Source: Companilactobacillus sp. RD055328 (GTDB lineage Bacteria > Bacillota > Bacilli > Lactobacillales > Lactobacillaceae). Taken from it: DNA of 64,000 nucleotides. This document shows, in pieces, positions 25,307-35,497 of this stretch (position 1 is the first letter of the stretch; every line of letters begins with the position of its first letter). Below the pieces are notes generated by a model, which ran no database searches, was not told the origin of the DNA, and was given only the letters and a program-made list of their open reading frames with translations. The position numbers and the translations under genes were made by a program. The stretch covers positions 1 through 64,000 of the forward strand of contig NZ_BQUT01000001.1 in the NCBI RefSeq assembly GCF_022835675.1, written 5' to 3'.

Positions 25307-26422
25307 TTAATCCTCAAATAGTTTTAGTGGTAATTCTTCAAAGCCGAATTCATCTAATGTGGTAACAGTTACACCTACTAGGCGTAGTTCTAATTCAATA
25401 TCTAATTCATCAAATAGCTCTTGAGCAGTATTATAAATCTCAAGTTGTGAAGATAAATAGTTATTCAAAGTTTTTCTCTTAGATACTGTTTGAAAATCTG
25501 TTGTTCTAGCTTTTATAACAACAGTTTTACCTTGTAAATTATTATTACTCAAAATTTCAAATACTTGTTGGCTAAGAAGATTCAATTGTTTATAAACTTC
25601 TTCTTTTGTCATTAGTGGCTTATTGTAAGTCTGTTCTTTACCTACAGACTTACGAATCTGATTAGCTTCAACTTCACTATTATCAATACCTCGACAGCGT
25701 TGAAACATAATGAATCCCCACTTACCAAAGTCATTAATCATTATATCTTGATCAATAGCTTGTAAATCTCGGCCAGTATAAATACCTAAGTCATGGAGTT
25801 TTGATTGCATATTTTTGCCAATTCCATTGAACTTTTCAATCGGAATATCAGCCAAAAACTCCACCGAAAATTCCGGAAGTATTAATGATCTTCCAAATGG
25901 CTTAGCGTGTTCTGAACCCATCTTAGCTAAAAATTTATTATAAGAAACACCTATTGAACAAGTTAAATTAGTTTCTTTAAAAATACGAGTTTGAATATAC
26001 TGCATCACTTTTAATGCACTAGGTTCATGCAATTTATTCTCAGTAATATCTAAGTATGCTTCATCAAGCGCGACTGTTTGATATTTATCAGTAACATCTT
26101 TAAAGATATCATGAATTTGATCTGATACCTGTCGATATAAAGTGAAATTAGGATCCGTAAATAGTAGTTCTTCTTTTGGAATTAATTCCAGAGCTTTTTG
26201 AGAAGGCATCGCTGAATTAACTCCGTATTTGCGAGCATTATAGTTGGCAGTTGTAACAACTCCATGATTATTGTGCTTTCTAGGATCATGAGCGATAACT
26301 AGTGCTTTTTTCTTATATTCAGGATGTTCACGTTCTTCCACAGAAGCATAAAAAGCATCCATATCCACATGTAGAATTTTGCGACTAGCATCAACAACTA
26401 GCGGGATTTCAATCAGTGCCAC
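25307..26422 (-). CDS. dinB: DNA polymerase IV
   Basis: A 371-residue Y-family polymerase with the catalytic acidic residues in HVDMDAFYASVE and LDEAYLD (ALDEAYLDIT), a helix-hairpin-helix thumb (GIGKNMQSKLHDLGI) and a little-finger domain. It performs translesion synthesis. It begins with GTG 26422 behind AGGAG. No beta-clamp motif is obvious in the last residues, but ELPLKLFED at the C-terminus could serve. Confidence 0.93.
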   Translation of the reverse strand: MALIEIPLVVDASRKILHVDMDAFYASVEEREHPEYKKKALVIAHDPRKHNNHGVVTTANYNARKYGVNSAMPSQKALELIPKEELLFTDPNFTLYRQVSDQIHDIFKDVTDKYQTVALDEAYLDITENKLHEPSALKVMQYIQTRIFKETNLTCSIGVSYNKFLAKMGSEHAKPFGRSLILPEFSVEFLADIPIEKFNGIGKNMQSKLHDLGIYTGRDLQAIDQDIMINDFGKWGFIMFQRCRGIDNSEVEANQIRKSVGKEQTYNKPLMTKEEVYKQLNLLSQQVFEILSNNNLQGKTVVIKARTTDFQTVSKRKTLNNYLSSQLEIYNTAQELFDELDIELELRLVGVTVTTLDEFGFEELPLKLFED

Positions 26423-26442
26423 TTATTTCTCCTATAAAAAGA

Positions 26443-27909
26443 CTAACCCTTCCAAATCCATTCATTTCCATCTTTTGCTAATAATTCATCAGCTTTACTA
26501 GGTCCCATTGAACCAGAACGATAATTAGGAAAATCAGCTTCTTGATTATCCCATCTCTCACGAATTACATCTATATATTTCCAAGCATTAGCTAATTCAT
26601 CAAAACGAGTAAAGTTAGTCTGATCTCCATTTAGAACACTAACTATTAAACGTTCGTAAGCTTCTGGGACTTTTTCTAATTGTTGTTTAGTGTGCCCATG
26701 GTCTAATTCAAATGTATTGTGTCCTGATTCCATACCAATCTTATTGCCGTTCATTAATAAACGGTATCCTTGATCAGGCTCAATAATAATTGAGAATACA
26801 TTTTCTTTAATATCATCATTACTATCTAAAAAGATATTAGTTTCATTCTTTTTAAATACAATATCGATTCTAGTACTCTTATCACTAAGACGTTTACCTG
26901 TTCTAACATAAAAAGGCACCCCAGTGAAATCACCTTTTTCAAACATGATTTTACCAGCTACATAAGTCTCAGTCTGTGAGTCTTTAGCAATATTCAAACC
27001 TTCACGATAAGAAATCTCGCTTTGGTTCTGATTTGTACCATATTGTCCACGTACAAAATTGTCATCAACTTCATTACTAGTTAACACTTTTAGACTCGCA
27101 AATAAGTCATGTTTAGCTGCATGGACATTTTCAGAATTGAACACAGTTGGTTTTTTCATCGTAAGCTGAGCAATAATTTGCATCACATGGTTTTGTACCA
27201 TATCACGTAAAGCTCCCGCTCCATCATAATATCCACCACGTTCTTCAACACCAAGCGATTCAGCTAGGGTGATTTGAACATTTGAAATATAATCCTTATT
27301 CCAAACTGTTTCAAGAATTGGATTACTAAACCTAAGTGTAGGAATATTTTGAACCATCTCTTTACCTAGATAATGGTCAATTCGATAAATTTGGTCTTCA
27401 TCAAAAGTTAATGATAATTCATCGTTTAATTTTTGGGCTGTTTCATAGTCGCGACCAAAAGGTTTCTCAATTACCAAACGATTGAATCCATTAGCAGTGA
27501 TTAAGCTTTCAGACTTAATATGCCCCGCAACTGTACCAAACAATGCTGGAGCTATAGACATGTAATAAATACGATTGTCTTCTAGTTCATATTTGTCATT
27601 TAATTGTTCTGCAAGTTTTTTTAATGTGATGTAATGTTTAGAGTCATTCACATCATGAGATTGATAATAGAAATGACTGACAAATTCATCAACAATCTTA
27701 TCGTCTTCACAGAATTTTTTTAGTGATTCTTTCACAGTATTTCTAAAGAAATCATCAGTCCAGTCTCTTCTAGCTGTACCAATAACTGCAAAATGTTTAT
27801 CTAAATATTCATTTCGGTAGAGATTAAACAAGGCCGGGTATAATTTTCTATGTGCTAGATCTCCCGATCCACCAAAAATAATAAATAGTGCTGGTTTTTG
27901 TTGAGCCAT
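26443..27909 (-). CDS. zwf: Glucose-6-phosphate 1-dehydrogenase
   Basis: A 488-residue dehydrogenase, first enzyme of the oxidative pentose-phosphate pathway. The NADP-binding GGSGDLAHRKLYP motif is at residues 14-26 and the active-site signature RIDHYLGKEMVQN is near residue 175. It lies with dinB and nrnA in one minus-strand run, as in other lactobacilli. Confidence 0.95.
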   Translation of the reverse strand: MAQQKPALFIIFGGSGDLAHRKLYPALFNLYRNEYLDKHFAVIGTARRDWTDDFFRNTVKESLKKFCEDDKIVDEFVSHFYYQSHDVNDSKHYITLKKLAEQLNDKYELEDNRIYYMSIAPALFGTVAGHIKSESLITANGFNRLVIEKPFGRDYETAQKLNDELSLTFDEDQIYRIDHYLGKEMVQNIPTLRFSNPILETVWNKDYISNVQITLAESLGVEERGGYYDGAGALRDMVQNHVMQIIAQLTMKKPTVFNSENVHAAKHDLFASLKVLTSNEVDDNFVRGQYGTNQNQSEISYREGLNIAKDSQTETYVAGKIMFEKGDFTGVPFYVRTGKRLSDKSTRIDIVFKKNETNIFLDSNDDIKENVFSIIIEPDQGYRLLMNGNKIGMESGHNTFELDHGHTKQQLEKVPEAYERLIVSVLNGDQTNFTRFDELANAWKYIDVIRERWDNQEADFPNYRSGSMGPSKADELLAKDGNEWIWKG

Positions 27910-27990
27910 ATAATGCGATACCTCGTACTTAGATTTATGTATTCATTTTACACTAATTAATTAATAGTATTAACTTATTCGACTTTTAAC

Positions 27991-28019
27991 CATAAAAAAA
28001 ACGTTCAAATGAACGTTTT
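27991..28019 (-). terminator. Terminator of the tgt-yajC unit
   Basis: On the minus strand AAAACGTTCA-tt-TGAACGTTTT ends in T8; the yajC stop codon is inside the stem. Confidence 0.78.
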
Positions 28020-28383
28020 ATTTTTTATCTTCTGGTTTTTGATCTTCAACAATCTTTTTAGTTGAAGTACTTGTTGTTTTTGCTGTATTTGTTGGAGTTA
28101 CAGTTTTAATAGCTCCCATATCAAATGTTAAGAATACACCATCAACATCAATAACTACTTCTTTAGTTTCGTTATCTACTTCGTCAATCTTACCCTTCAT
28201 ACCACCAATAGTTACGACAGGGTCACCTTTTTTCATTTGTTGCATCATTTCGGCACGTTTAGCTTGTTGTTTTTTTTGTGGACGGATTGATAGGAAATAC
28301 ATTCCACCAAACATCAAAATCATCAAAATAATAAACATATAATTTTGACCACCAGCAGCAGCGGCTAATACAGATAAACTCAT
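28018..28383 (-). CDS. yajC: YajC, accessory subunit of the Sec translocon
   Basis: A 121-residue protein with one N-terminal membrane helix (residues 15-34) followed by the conserved SIRPQKKQQ and GDPVVTIGGMKGKI motifs. It associates with SecDF-YidC in E. coli; its role in lactobacilli is accessory. It follows tgt, the usual arrangement. Confidence 0.92.
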   Translation of the reverse strand: MSLSVLAAAAGGQNYMFIILMILMFGGMYFLSIRPQKKQQAKRAEMMQQMKKGDPVVTIGGMKGKIDEVDNETKEVVIDVDGVFLTFDMGAIKTVTPTNTAKTTSTSTKKIVEDQKPEDKK

Positions 28384-28439
28384 TTAATACACCTCTATTT
28401 TCTTTTAATTATTATTGTACTATTTTTAGTCAGAAAAAT

Positions 28440-29588
<1,149 letters not shown>

Positions 29589-29677
29589 TTACTTCACTTT
29601 CATTGTCTTTTAATATCGTTTAATTCTAACAGAAATATACAGAAGAATAAACGATTAGAAGTAAGCCTTGTATTCAA

Positions 29678-30646
29678 TTAGTCTTTTTCATGTTGGCTTA
29701 AATATGAAATTATCTGTTGTCGATTTAAATATCCAAGAACTTTGGTATCTTCAACTACTGAAATATATTCAAAATCTTTTAATACAGCAAAAACATCCCT
29801 TAAAGTTAACTGACTATCGAGTTGTTTAATCATATCTTCTGTGACATTTGGCCGATCTTTCAAATACCCTTGTATTAAGCCTACTCTACTTATATAGACG
29901 TCATAGATATCCTTGGCCAAACTGGCATTGAAAAAGTCACGAACAAATTTATCTTTAGGATTTTGAGCTATTTCAAGTGGAGTATCGACTTGTAAAAGTT
30001 CCCCTTTCTTCATTACGCCAATTCGATCTCCTAGTTTAATTGCTTCGTTCATATCATGGGTAACAAACACGATTGTATTGTGATACTTAGCGTGTATCTT
30101 CAATACTAGTTTCTGTAATTGTTGTCTTGATAATGGATCTAGCGCACTGAACGGCTCATCCATTAATATCATTTGTGGCTGAGCTGCCATAGCTCTCAAG
30201 ATACCTACTCGCTGCTGTTCACCACCAGATAGTTCTTGGGGAAATCTATCTCGATAGTCTGTTGGTTCTAATCCTGCTTCATTTAATAATTCATCAGTTA
30301 TTTCATCGATTTGTTTTTTTGCCATTCCTTTCATTTCAGGAATTACCGCGATATTTTCAGCTACTGTCATTGTTGGAAATAACGCAATCTGTTGTAAAAC
30401 ATAACCGATATTTTGTCTCAATTCACGTTTAGATACATTAGAAATATCAACATCTTTGATAAATATCTTCCCGCTCGTTAGTTCTTCAAGTCGATTAATC
30501 ATCTTTAAGGTAGTTGTCTTACCACTACCAGAAGCTCCGACCAGTACAAATAATTCACCCTCATCAACTGTTAAATTCAAATCATTAATTACCGTCTGGT
30601 TTTGATAATCTTTTTTGACATTTTGAAATTCAATTAACTTCCCCAT
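29678..30646 (-). CDS. ABC transporter ATPase with CBS domain (OpuCA/EgtV type)
   Basis: A 322-residue ATPase. Walker A is GASGSGKTT (about residues 37-45), signature LSGGEQQRVG and Walker B ILMDEP. Residues 245-320 include a CBS-type region (about 270-320), typical of osmoprotectant-family ATPases. It pairs with the upstream fused permease/binding protein, whose stop overlaps its start (TAATG). Substrate could be glycine betaine/carnitine/choline or ergothioneine. Confidence 0.85.
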   Translation of the reverse strand: MGKLIEFQNVKKDYQNQTVINDLNLTVDEGELFVLVGASGSGKTTTLKMINRLEELTSGKIFIKDVDISNVSKRELRQNIGYVLQQIALFPTMTVAENIAVIPEMKGMAKKQIDEITDELLNEAGLEPTDYRDRFPQELSGGEQQRVGILRAMAAQPQMILMDEPFSALDPLSRQQLQKLVLKIHAKYHNTIVFVTHDMNEAIKLGDRIGVMKKGELLQVDTPLEIAQNPKDKFVRDFFNASLAKDIYDVYISRVGLIQGYLKDRPNVTEDMIKQLDSQLTLRDVFAVLKDFEYISVVEDTKVLGYLNRQQIISYLSQHEKD

Positions 30647-32181
30647 TAATGATTCTCCTTTATTAAGTCATGTTCAACTAAGTAGTTATGAGCTACTTTT
30701 GCTGCTGATTCTTTTTTGACATTGACTTCATAATTCATTTCTTGCATTTCTTTATTTGAAATTTTTCCAGATAATTTATTCAATGCTTTCACAACTTCTG
30801 GATGATTTTTGGCAAACTTATTTGTCATTAATGGTGCTCCTTGGTAAACAGGAAAGAAGTTCTTATCATCATTTAATAATTCTAAATTATATTGTTTCAA
30901 TTCACTATCAGTCGCATACGCATCTACTAAATTAATCTTCCCATTCGTAATAGCTTCGTATCTCAAAGCGGGTTCCATCGATTTAGCAGTCATTGATAAG
31001 CCATAATATTTCATTAGTCCTTTTAATCCGTCACCTCGATCAATAAACTCTAACGTCATTCCAGGATTAAGCTTGTTTTCAACCTTTTTTATTTTTAAAT
31101 CACTAATATTTGTAAGATTATTTTCTTCTTTGAATTCATCAGTAACTGCCAAAGCATATGTGTTGTTATATTTCATTGGGTTTAAATACGTCATTTGTTT
31201 TTGGTTACTCAAATCTTTTTTTGCTAACTTATAAATCTGACTAGCTGTAGCGTTTTTTTGAGATTCATCTTTTACTAATGTTTCTAATACTGAGCCACTG
31301 AATTCAGGATAGATATCAATTTGATTATGTTCTAACGCACTAAATAAAAATGTTGTTTTTCCAAAATTTGGTTTCAGCTTAACCTTAATATTATTATTTT
31401 TGTCCTCGATTAGTTCTTTATACATATTAATTAATATCTCGGGTTCTGATCCTAATTTCCCTGCAATCGTAATTGTTTCTACTCTACTATCGTTATATGC
31501 CTTATAGGCACTTCCAGCTCCCATGATTAGTAAAATACTGGCAAAAGAGATTAATACATATTTTGGTTTAACGAACTGTAACCAACGTACAATTGCACTC
31601 AAGATAATAGCTAACAAAGCCGAAGAAACTGCACCAATTATAAGAAGGGATGTATCATTTCGATCAATCCCTAACATTATAAATGTCCCTAATCCGCCTG
31701 CTCCAATTAAAGCAGCCAATGTGGCCGTTCCAACTATAAGCACTAAAGACGTTCTAATACCTGAAATTATTTGCGGTAAGGCAATCGGTAATTCTACTTT
31801 GAATAGTTTACGCATTCTTGACATTCCAAAAGCATCAGCTGCTTCTTCAACAGAGCTATCAATTTCAGAAATCCCTAAGTAAGTATTTTGAAAGATTGGT
31901 AGTAACGCATATATTACTAGAGCAATTATTGCTGGAACTGTTCCGATTCCTACAAAAGGAATTAGTAATCCTAATAAAGCTAATGAAGGTATTGTTTGTA
32001 AGACACTAGTCACTTGTAATAACCCTTCAGCCAATTTCGGTTTTCTCGTTACCCAAATAGCCAAAGGAATCGCTATTGCTATCGCAATTAGTAACGCAAC
32101 AATTGTAATCTGTAAGTGTTGCCATAATGCTACTAGTAGGTCGTCTTTTCGCTCCATAAATACTTGTGTTAAATTATGCAT
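30646..32181 (-). CDS. Fused ABC permease and substrate-binding protein (OpuF/EgtU type)
   Basis: A 511-residue protein. Residues 1-215 form a BPD-type permease with about six helices, including the EAA-like loop EEAADAFGMSRMRKLFKVELPIALPQI. After a short membrane anchor (about 217-235), residues 240-511 are a periplasmic-binding-protein domain of the OpuAC/QAT type (GSEPEILINMYKELIE and DIYPEFSGSVLE). Such fusions transport compatible solutes; a related group (EgtU) takes up ergothioneine. The start is ATG 32181 after AGGGAG. Confidence 0.85.
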   Translation of the reverse strand: MHNLTQVFMERKDDLLVALWQHLQITIVALLIAIAIAIPLAIWVTRKPKLAEGLLQVTSVLQTIPSLALLGLLIPFVGIGTVPAIIALVIYALLPIFQNTYLGISEIDSSVEEAADAFGMSRMRKLFKVELPIALPQIISGIRTSLVLIVGTATLAALIGAGGLGTFIMLGIDRNDTSLLIIGAVSSALLAIILSAIVRWLQFVKPKYVLISFASILLIMGAGSAYKAYNDSRVETITIAGKLGSEPEILINMYKELIEDKNNNIKVKLKPNFGKTTFLFSALEHNQIDIYPEFSGSVLETLVKDESQKNATASQIYKLAKKDLSNQKQMTYLNPMKYNNTYALAVTDEFKEENNLTNISDLKIKKVENKLNPGMTLEFIDRGDGLKGLMKYYGLSMTAKSMEPALRYEAITNGKINLVDAYATDSELKQYNLELLNDDKNFFPVYQGAPLMTNKFAKNHPEVVKALNKLSGKISNKEMQEMNYEVNVKKESAAKVAHNYLVEHDLIKENH

Positions 32182-32268
32182 CTTTGTCTCCCTAAAACTG
32201 AATCTTATGGAATTACTATACAATATAATTGCAAATTAACATTTTAATAAGCATTTGATTTCAAAATA

Positions 32269-32300
32269 AAAAAGCAACTCATCATCATGAGTTGCTTTTT
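32269..32300 (-). terminator. Terminator after the lipoprotein gene
   Basis: A 14-bp stem (AAAAAGCAACTCAT and complement) with a four-base loop and T5; it separates the lipoprotein gene from the ABC operon. Confidence 0.82.
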
Positions 32301-32328
32301 AGAAGTTTTCTTAAGAACAACGTATATT

Positions 32329-32907
32329 TTATGTTCTACTAACTACATCGTATTGAGGGTCTTGTATTTGAGTAAATCCCCCGCCTTGTCGAGAACCACT
32401 ATCCCATTCTATCTGTACCTGATTTCCTTTAGGAACTAATGTAAAAGAATCAATCCCCCACGTACCAGAATAACCATACACTATAGTTTTTTCAGAACTT
32501 GGTTGTCCTTTTAAATACATATATGTTCCACCATCATTAGAATAGTTATCAGCTTCAACTATTTGACTGAACTTACTTCTATATAGAATCGAAATTGCTT
32601 CATCTAGACCTATAGGAGTTTCTGCTGGCGTTGTTTCTCGAGTGCTAACTTCAGTTTTTTGATTTTCATTACTGGTAGTAGCTGCACCAGATTGCGCAAC
32701 ATCTTGGGGTTCTGTATTTTTCTTTTCTTTTGTAGATTTTTCTTTTTCGTCTTTATTTTTCTTCTTTTTATTATTATGCTTTTTACTTTTAGCTACTTTA
32801 GAGCTTTTATCTGTATTATCACTCTTGTCCGTATCGTTATTAAAAAATGAGCATCCAGAAGTAACCGTCATAGTTAAAAGCATCACTGAAATAAACATTT
32901 TTTTCAT
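32329..32907 (-). CDS. Lipoprotein with Lys-rich linker and small C-terminal domain
   Basis: A 192-residue lipoprotein. The signal peptide ends in lipobox VTSGC (Cys about residue 19). Residues 25-65 are a Lys/Asp/Asn-rich disordered linker and 66-100 a Ser/Thr/Glu-rich one. The C-terminal domain (about 100-192) starts IGLDEAISILYRSKFSQ and ends in Gly-rich beta strands (SGSRQGGGFTQI). I do not recognise its function. It would be tethered to the outer face of the membrane. Confidence 0.7.
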   Translation of the reverse strand: MKKMFISVMLLTMTVTSGCSFFNNDTDKSDNTDKSSKVAKSKKHNNKKKKNKDEKEKSTKEKKNTEPQDVAQSGAATTSNENQKTEVSTRETTPAETPIGLDEAISILYRSKFSQIVEADNYSNDGGTYMYLKGQPSSEKTIVYGYSGTWGIDSFTLVPKGNQVQIEWDSGSRQGGGFTQIQDPQYDVVSRT

Positions 32908-32950
32908 TTATTCATTCTCCTAATTCTTATAGGCTAACTAGTTACTAAAA

Positions 32951-33406
32951 TTATCTGTCTAATGATTTCAATTCTTCTTCATCCAGTATTCTATTTAGCA
33001 AATTCAGATATGCAAATAGTGCATAAATAAATAATATTGGAGAAAAGAAATACTTAATAAAAACAGCAATTCCTTTAATAATAAAATAAAATTTGTTCAT
33101 CTTAGCTTTTGTTGTTGGCGTTCCATATAAAACATGATTAAATAACGAATCTTCAAGCTTACTTCCGGACGCACGATCTGCTCCAATTATCATCAAGATA
33201 TTTGTTCCAAAAAAATACATAATAGACAACAAAATAAATGTCACCTTTGCTTGTGTATCTCCACTAGAAAATCCAATAATAGGAAATATAATTGCTATAA
33301 TCAATGAAAAAAAGACTAAGAAGGGAACACTCTTCACTGCATTAAATAAATCTTCCATTAAACTTTTCCAAAAAAATGCCGAAAATATAGATATTTTTTT
33401 TACCAT
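32951..33406 (-). CDS. Hypothetical four-helix membrane protein
   Basis: A 151-residue protein with hydrophobic segments around 25-47, 55-80, 108-130 and 118-140, and a short acidic C-terminus. I do not recognise it. It lies 12 bases downstream of the coiled-coil membrane protein gene and is probably co-expressed with it. Confidence 0.6.
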   Translation of the reverse strand: MVKKISIFSAFFWKSLMEDLFNAVKSVPFLVFFSLIIAIIFPIIGFSSGDTQAKVTFILLSIMYFFGTNILMIIGADRASGSKLEDSLFNHVLYGTPTTKAKMNKFYFIIKGIAVFIKYFFSPILFIYALFAYLNLLNRILDEEELKSLDR

Positions 33407-33418
33407 AATATATTACTC

Positions 33419-34192
33419 CTAGTTTTTCCTTTTATGTCTTGGTACAAATGTTTCTTCAATACCAGCCATTCTTGCATCGGTACTTTTTGCACTCTCACGT
33501 ATCTGTTGTGCTTCAAGGTGCAAGTCTTGTAATTGGCCAAGTTGTTGATTTTGTAAGTCACTTTGTAATTTCATTTCGTTCAATTGATTTTGAGCTAGTT
33601 GATTACTGCGACTAACAGCTTTAGCATTGGCACGTAAAACTCCCATTTCTTCTTCATGTCGATAACGCGCTTCTAAAATACTGTACGCTTCTTTTAAGTT
33701 GTCAGCTTGTCCTGTTTGAATTATTGAATATAATTCCGCAATTGATTGTTGATCTCGAAAAATTTCTGGTATTTTTGAAGTGTAGACTTCATTTTCATTC
33801 AAAATCTGCGTTAGTTTTTGACTGATTTTATTTTTACTAACTTGGTACTCATTAACTGCAGAAGTTATTGTTGCTATTTTTTCTTCATAAACTTCTTTTT
33901 TCTTTTTACGCCAAACTAATAATCCGCCAAGAATTGCCAAAGACATAAAGAAACCTATTAAACCAAAATTCGCAAATAAAACAAAGAATACAACAAACCA
34001 AATAACTAGTTGAAAAAATAGTCCTTTTTGGCCTCTTCTTTCTATTCTTACTCGCTTTTCATCGGATAATAGCTTTTCTATTTCATTTTCTATTAACTGA
34101 TATTCATCATATACATGATCTTCTGCCGATATTAATTGATAAATAAACGGCAACTGTTGTTCATTTATCTTCAGACTTTCTTCATCTACCAT
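33419..34192 (-). CDS. Hypothetical membrane protein with C-terminal coiled coil
   Basis: About 257 residues. Two adjacent membrane helices (about 57-92) interrupt two alpha-helical, charged regions; the C-terminal half (110-245) is Gln/Glu/Leu rich with heptads, ending in a basic VPRHKRKN. No known domain is evident. ATG 34192 has GGGAGAG just upstream. Divergent from an XRE-type regulator. Confidence 0.6.
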   Translation of the reverse strand: MVDEESLKINEQQLPFIYQLISAEDHVYDEYQLIENEIEKLLSDEKRVRIERRGQKGLFFQLVIWFVVFFVLFANFGLIGFFMSLAILGGLLVWRKKKKEVYEEKIATITSAVNEYQVSKNKISQKLTQILNENEVYTSKIPEIFRDQQSIAELYSIIQTGQADNLKEAYSILEARYRHEEEMGVLRANAKAVSRSNQLAQNQLNEMKLQSDLQNQQLGQLQDLHLEAQQIRESAKSTDARMAGIEETFVPRHKRKN

Positions 34193-34406
34193 GTTTCTCT
34201 CCCGTGTTTTTTTCTTAATGGTTTCTAAAATTATTAAATATAATTCACCCCCTGGTAATTCAATGCTTATAAAACAATAATATTTTACCACGAACATATC
34301 TTTTGTGCCATGTAAAAAAGGTATTTCAAAGTCTTTTGTGCTCTTTAACAAATCTTATTATCTCGCTATTGTTATTGATATGAATAAGAGAGAAGTAGGT
34401 GGTGAA

Positions 34407-34727
34407 ATGGAAGATATTGCTAAAAAAATACGAAAACAAAGAATTTTTTTAAAACTTACAATCTCTGAAACGGCTGAAAAAGCAAATCTGAGTGAAAGCC
34501 TTATTTCTAGGTTCGAGCGGGGAGTAATAACAAACATAAGCTTAGAAAAATTTTCAGCTCTTTGTAATGCGTTAGATATTGATATGGGTGAATTATTCAG
34601 TTCAAAAAGTAAATTATCTATTACAGATGTTAATACAAATAAATTAATAACTCGACTAACTGATATGCCACATAGTAAAAGAGAAAAGATATCAAAAAAT
34701 TTATTAGAGCTTTGGGATAATCATTAG
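34407..34727 (+). CDS. XRE-family transcriptional regulator
   Basis: A 106-residue protein with an N-terminal HTH_3 domain (KIRKQRIFLKLTISETAEKA, then SESLISRFERG as recognition helix) and a short C-terminal helical part. It resembles small Cro/CI-like repressors. The start is ATG 34407 after AGGTGG. It is divergent from the two unknown membrane protein genes and may control them; this is inferred from position. Confidence 0.78.
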   Translation: MEDIAKKIRKQRIFLKLTISETAEKANLSESLISRFERGVITNISLEKFSALCNALDIDMGELFSSKSKLSITDVNTNKLITRLTDMPHSKREKISKNLLELWDNH

Positions 34728-34728
34728 A

Positions 34729-34784
34729 TTTAAAACAAAAAAGAGACAATTGCATTAACGCAATTGTCTCTTTTTTGTTTTAAA
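34729..34784. terminator. Bidirectional terminator between XRE gene and arcR
   Basis: A 25-bp perfect stem (34729-34753 with 34760-34784) and a six-base loop with A- and T-tracts. Confidence 0.88.
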
Positions 34785-35463
34785 AATTTTTATTAAATAC
34801 AAATTTTTTATGTTCATATGAAATATAATTTTCTTTAACCAATTTTTTCAATATATGTCCAGCTGTCTCACGAGTTGTCCCACTGACAGTAGCTAACTCT
34901 TGAATAGTTATTGGATAAGGAATACTAATTTCACCGTTTGCCGATTGATTCCCCAAAGTTTTGCCAAATATTTTCAGAGCTTGAATTACTCGTTGACTAG
35001 CACTTGGATTAACCATTTGTTGAATATTATCTTCTGTCTCACTAATAATAGTCGCCATTTCTTGAATGACTTTGACCATCATATCAGTATTCTTCAACAA
35101 AAGATTCTCAAAAGTTGCCATTGGAAAATGAACAATTTCAATATTAGTCATAGCCTGTGCTGTATATGGATAATATTGATCTTTAAACATCCCCCGATAT
35201 GGAAAAGCTAAATTTTCTTTTATATATGTGTAGAAAATAAAGTCTCCAGTTTCGTCAACTCTTTCTGCACGTACTAAACCTTTAGCAACAAAATAGAATC
35301 TATTTCTGTCATCTGCTTGATCAAATAACACTTGTCCTTTTTTGAACTGTTTGACTTTCATATTGTTCATCAAGATATGCATTTCTTCTTGAGAAAACTC
35401 TGAAAACTCAGGTCTAGTCTTTAGAAACTCAATATACTTTGGGTAAACTTCTGAACTAATCAT
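34780..35463 (-). CDS. arcR: ArcR, Crp/Fnr-family activator of the arginine deiminase operon
   Basis: A 227-residue regulator with a cyclic-nucleotide-binding-like beta-barrel (residues 20-130), a dimer helix and a C-terminal HTH (ITIQELATVSGTTRETAGHILKKL). It has no N-terminal Cys cluster for an iron-sulfur centre. ArcR proteins activate arc operons in lactic acid bacteria and other Firmicutes. It is the last gene after arcABCD, and a perfect TGTGA-N6-TCACA box lies upstream of arcA. Confidence 0.88.
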   Translation of the reverse strand: MISSEVYPKYIEFLKTRPEFSEFSQEEMHILMNNMKVKQFKKGQVLFDQADDRNRFYFVAKGLVRAERVDETGDFIFYTYIKENLAFPYRGMFKDQYYPYTAQAMTNIEIVHFPMATFENLLLKNTDMMVKVIQEMATIISETEDNIQQMVNPSASQRVIQALKIFGKTLGNQSANGEISIPYPITIQELATVSGTTRETAGHILKKLVKENYISYEHKKFVFNKNF

Positions 35464-35497
35464 TTGAACTCCTATATAATAACAATTCGCCTACGAA

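Noticed and set aside
34305-34406. Longer N-terminus for the XRE regulator
   Set aside because: The upstream ATG codons lack a ribosome binding site and the added residues have no domain character; AGGTGG precedes ATG 34407.
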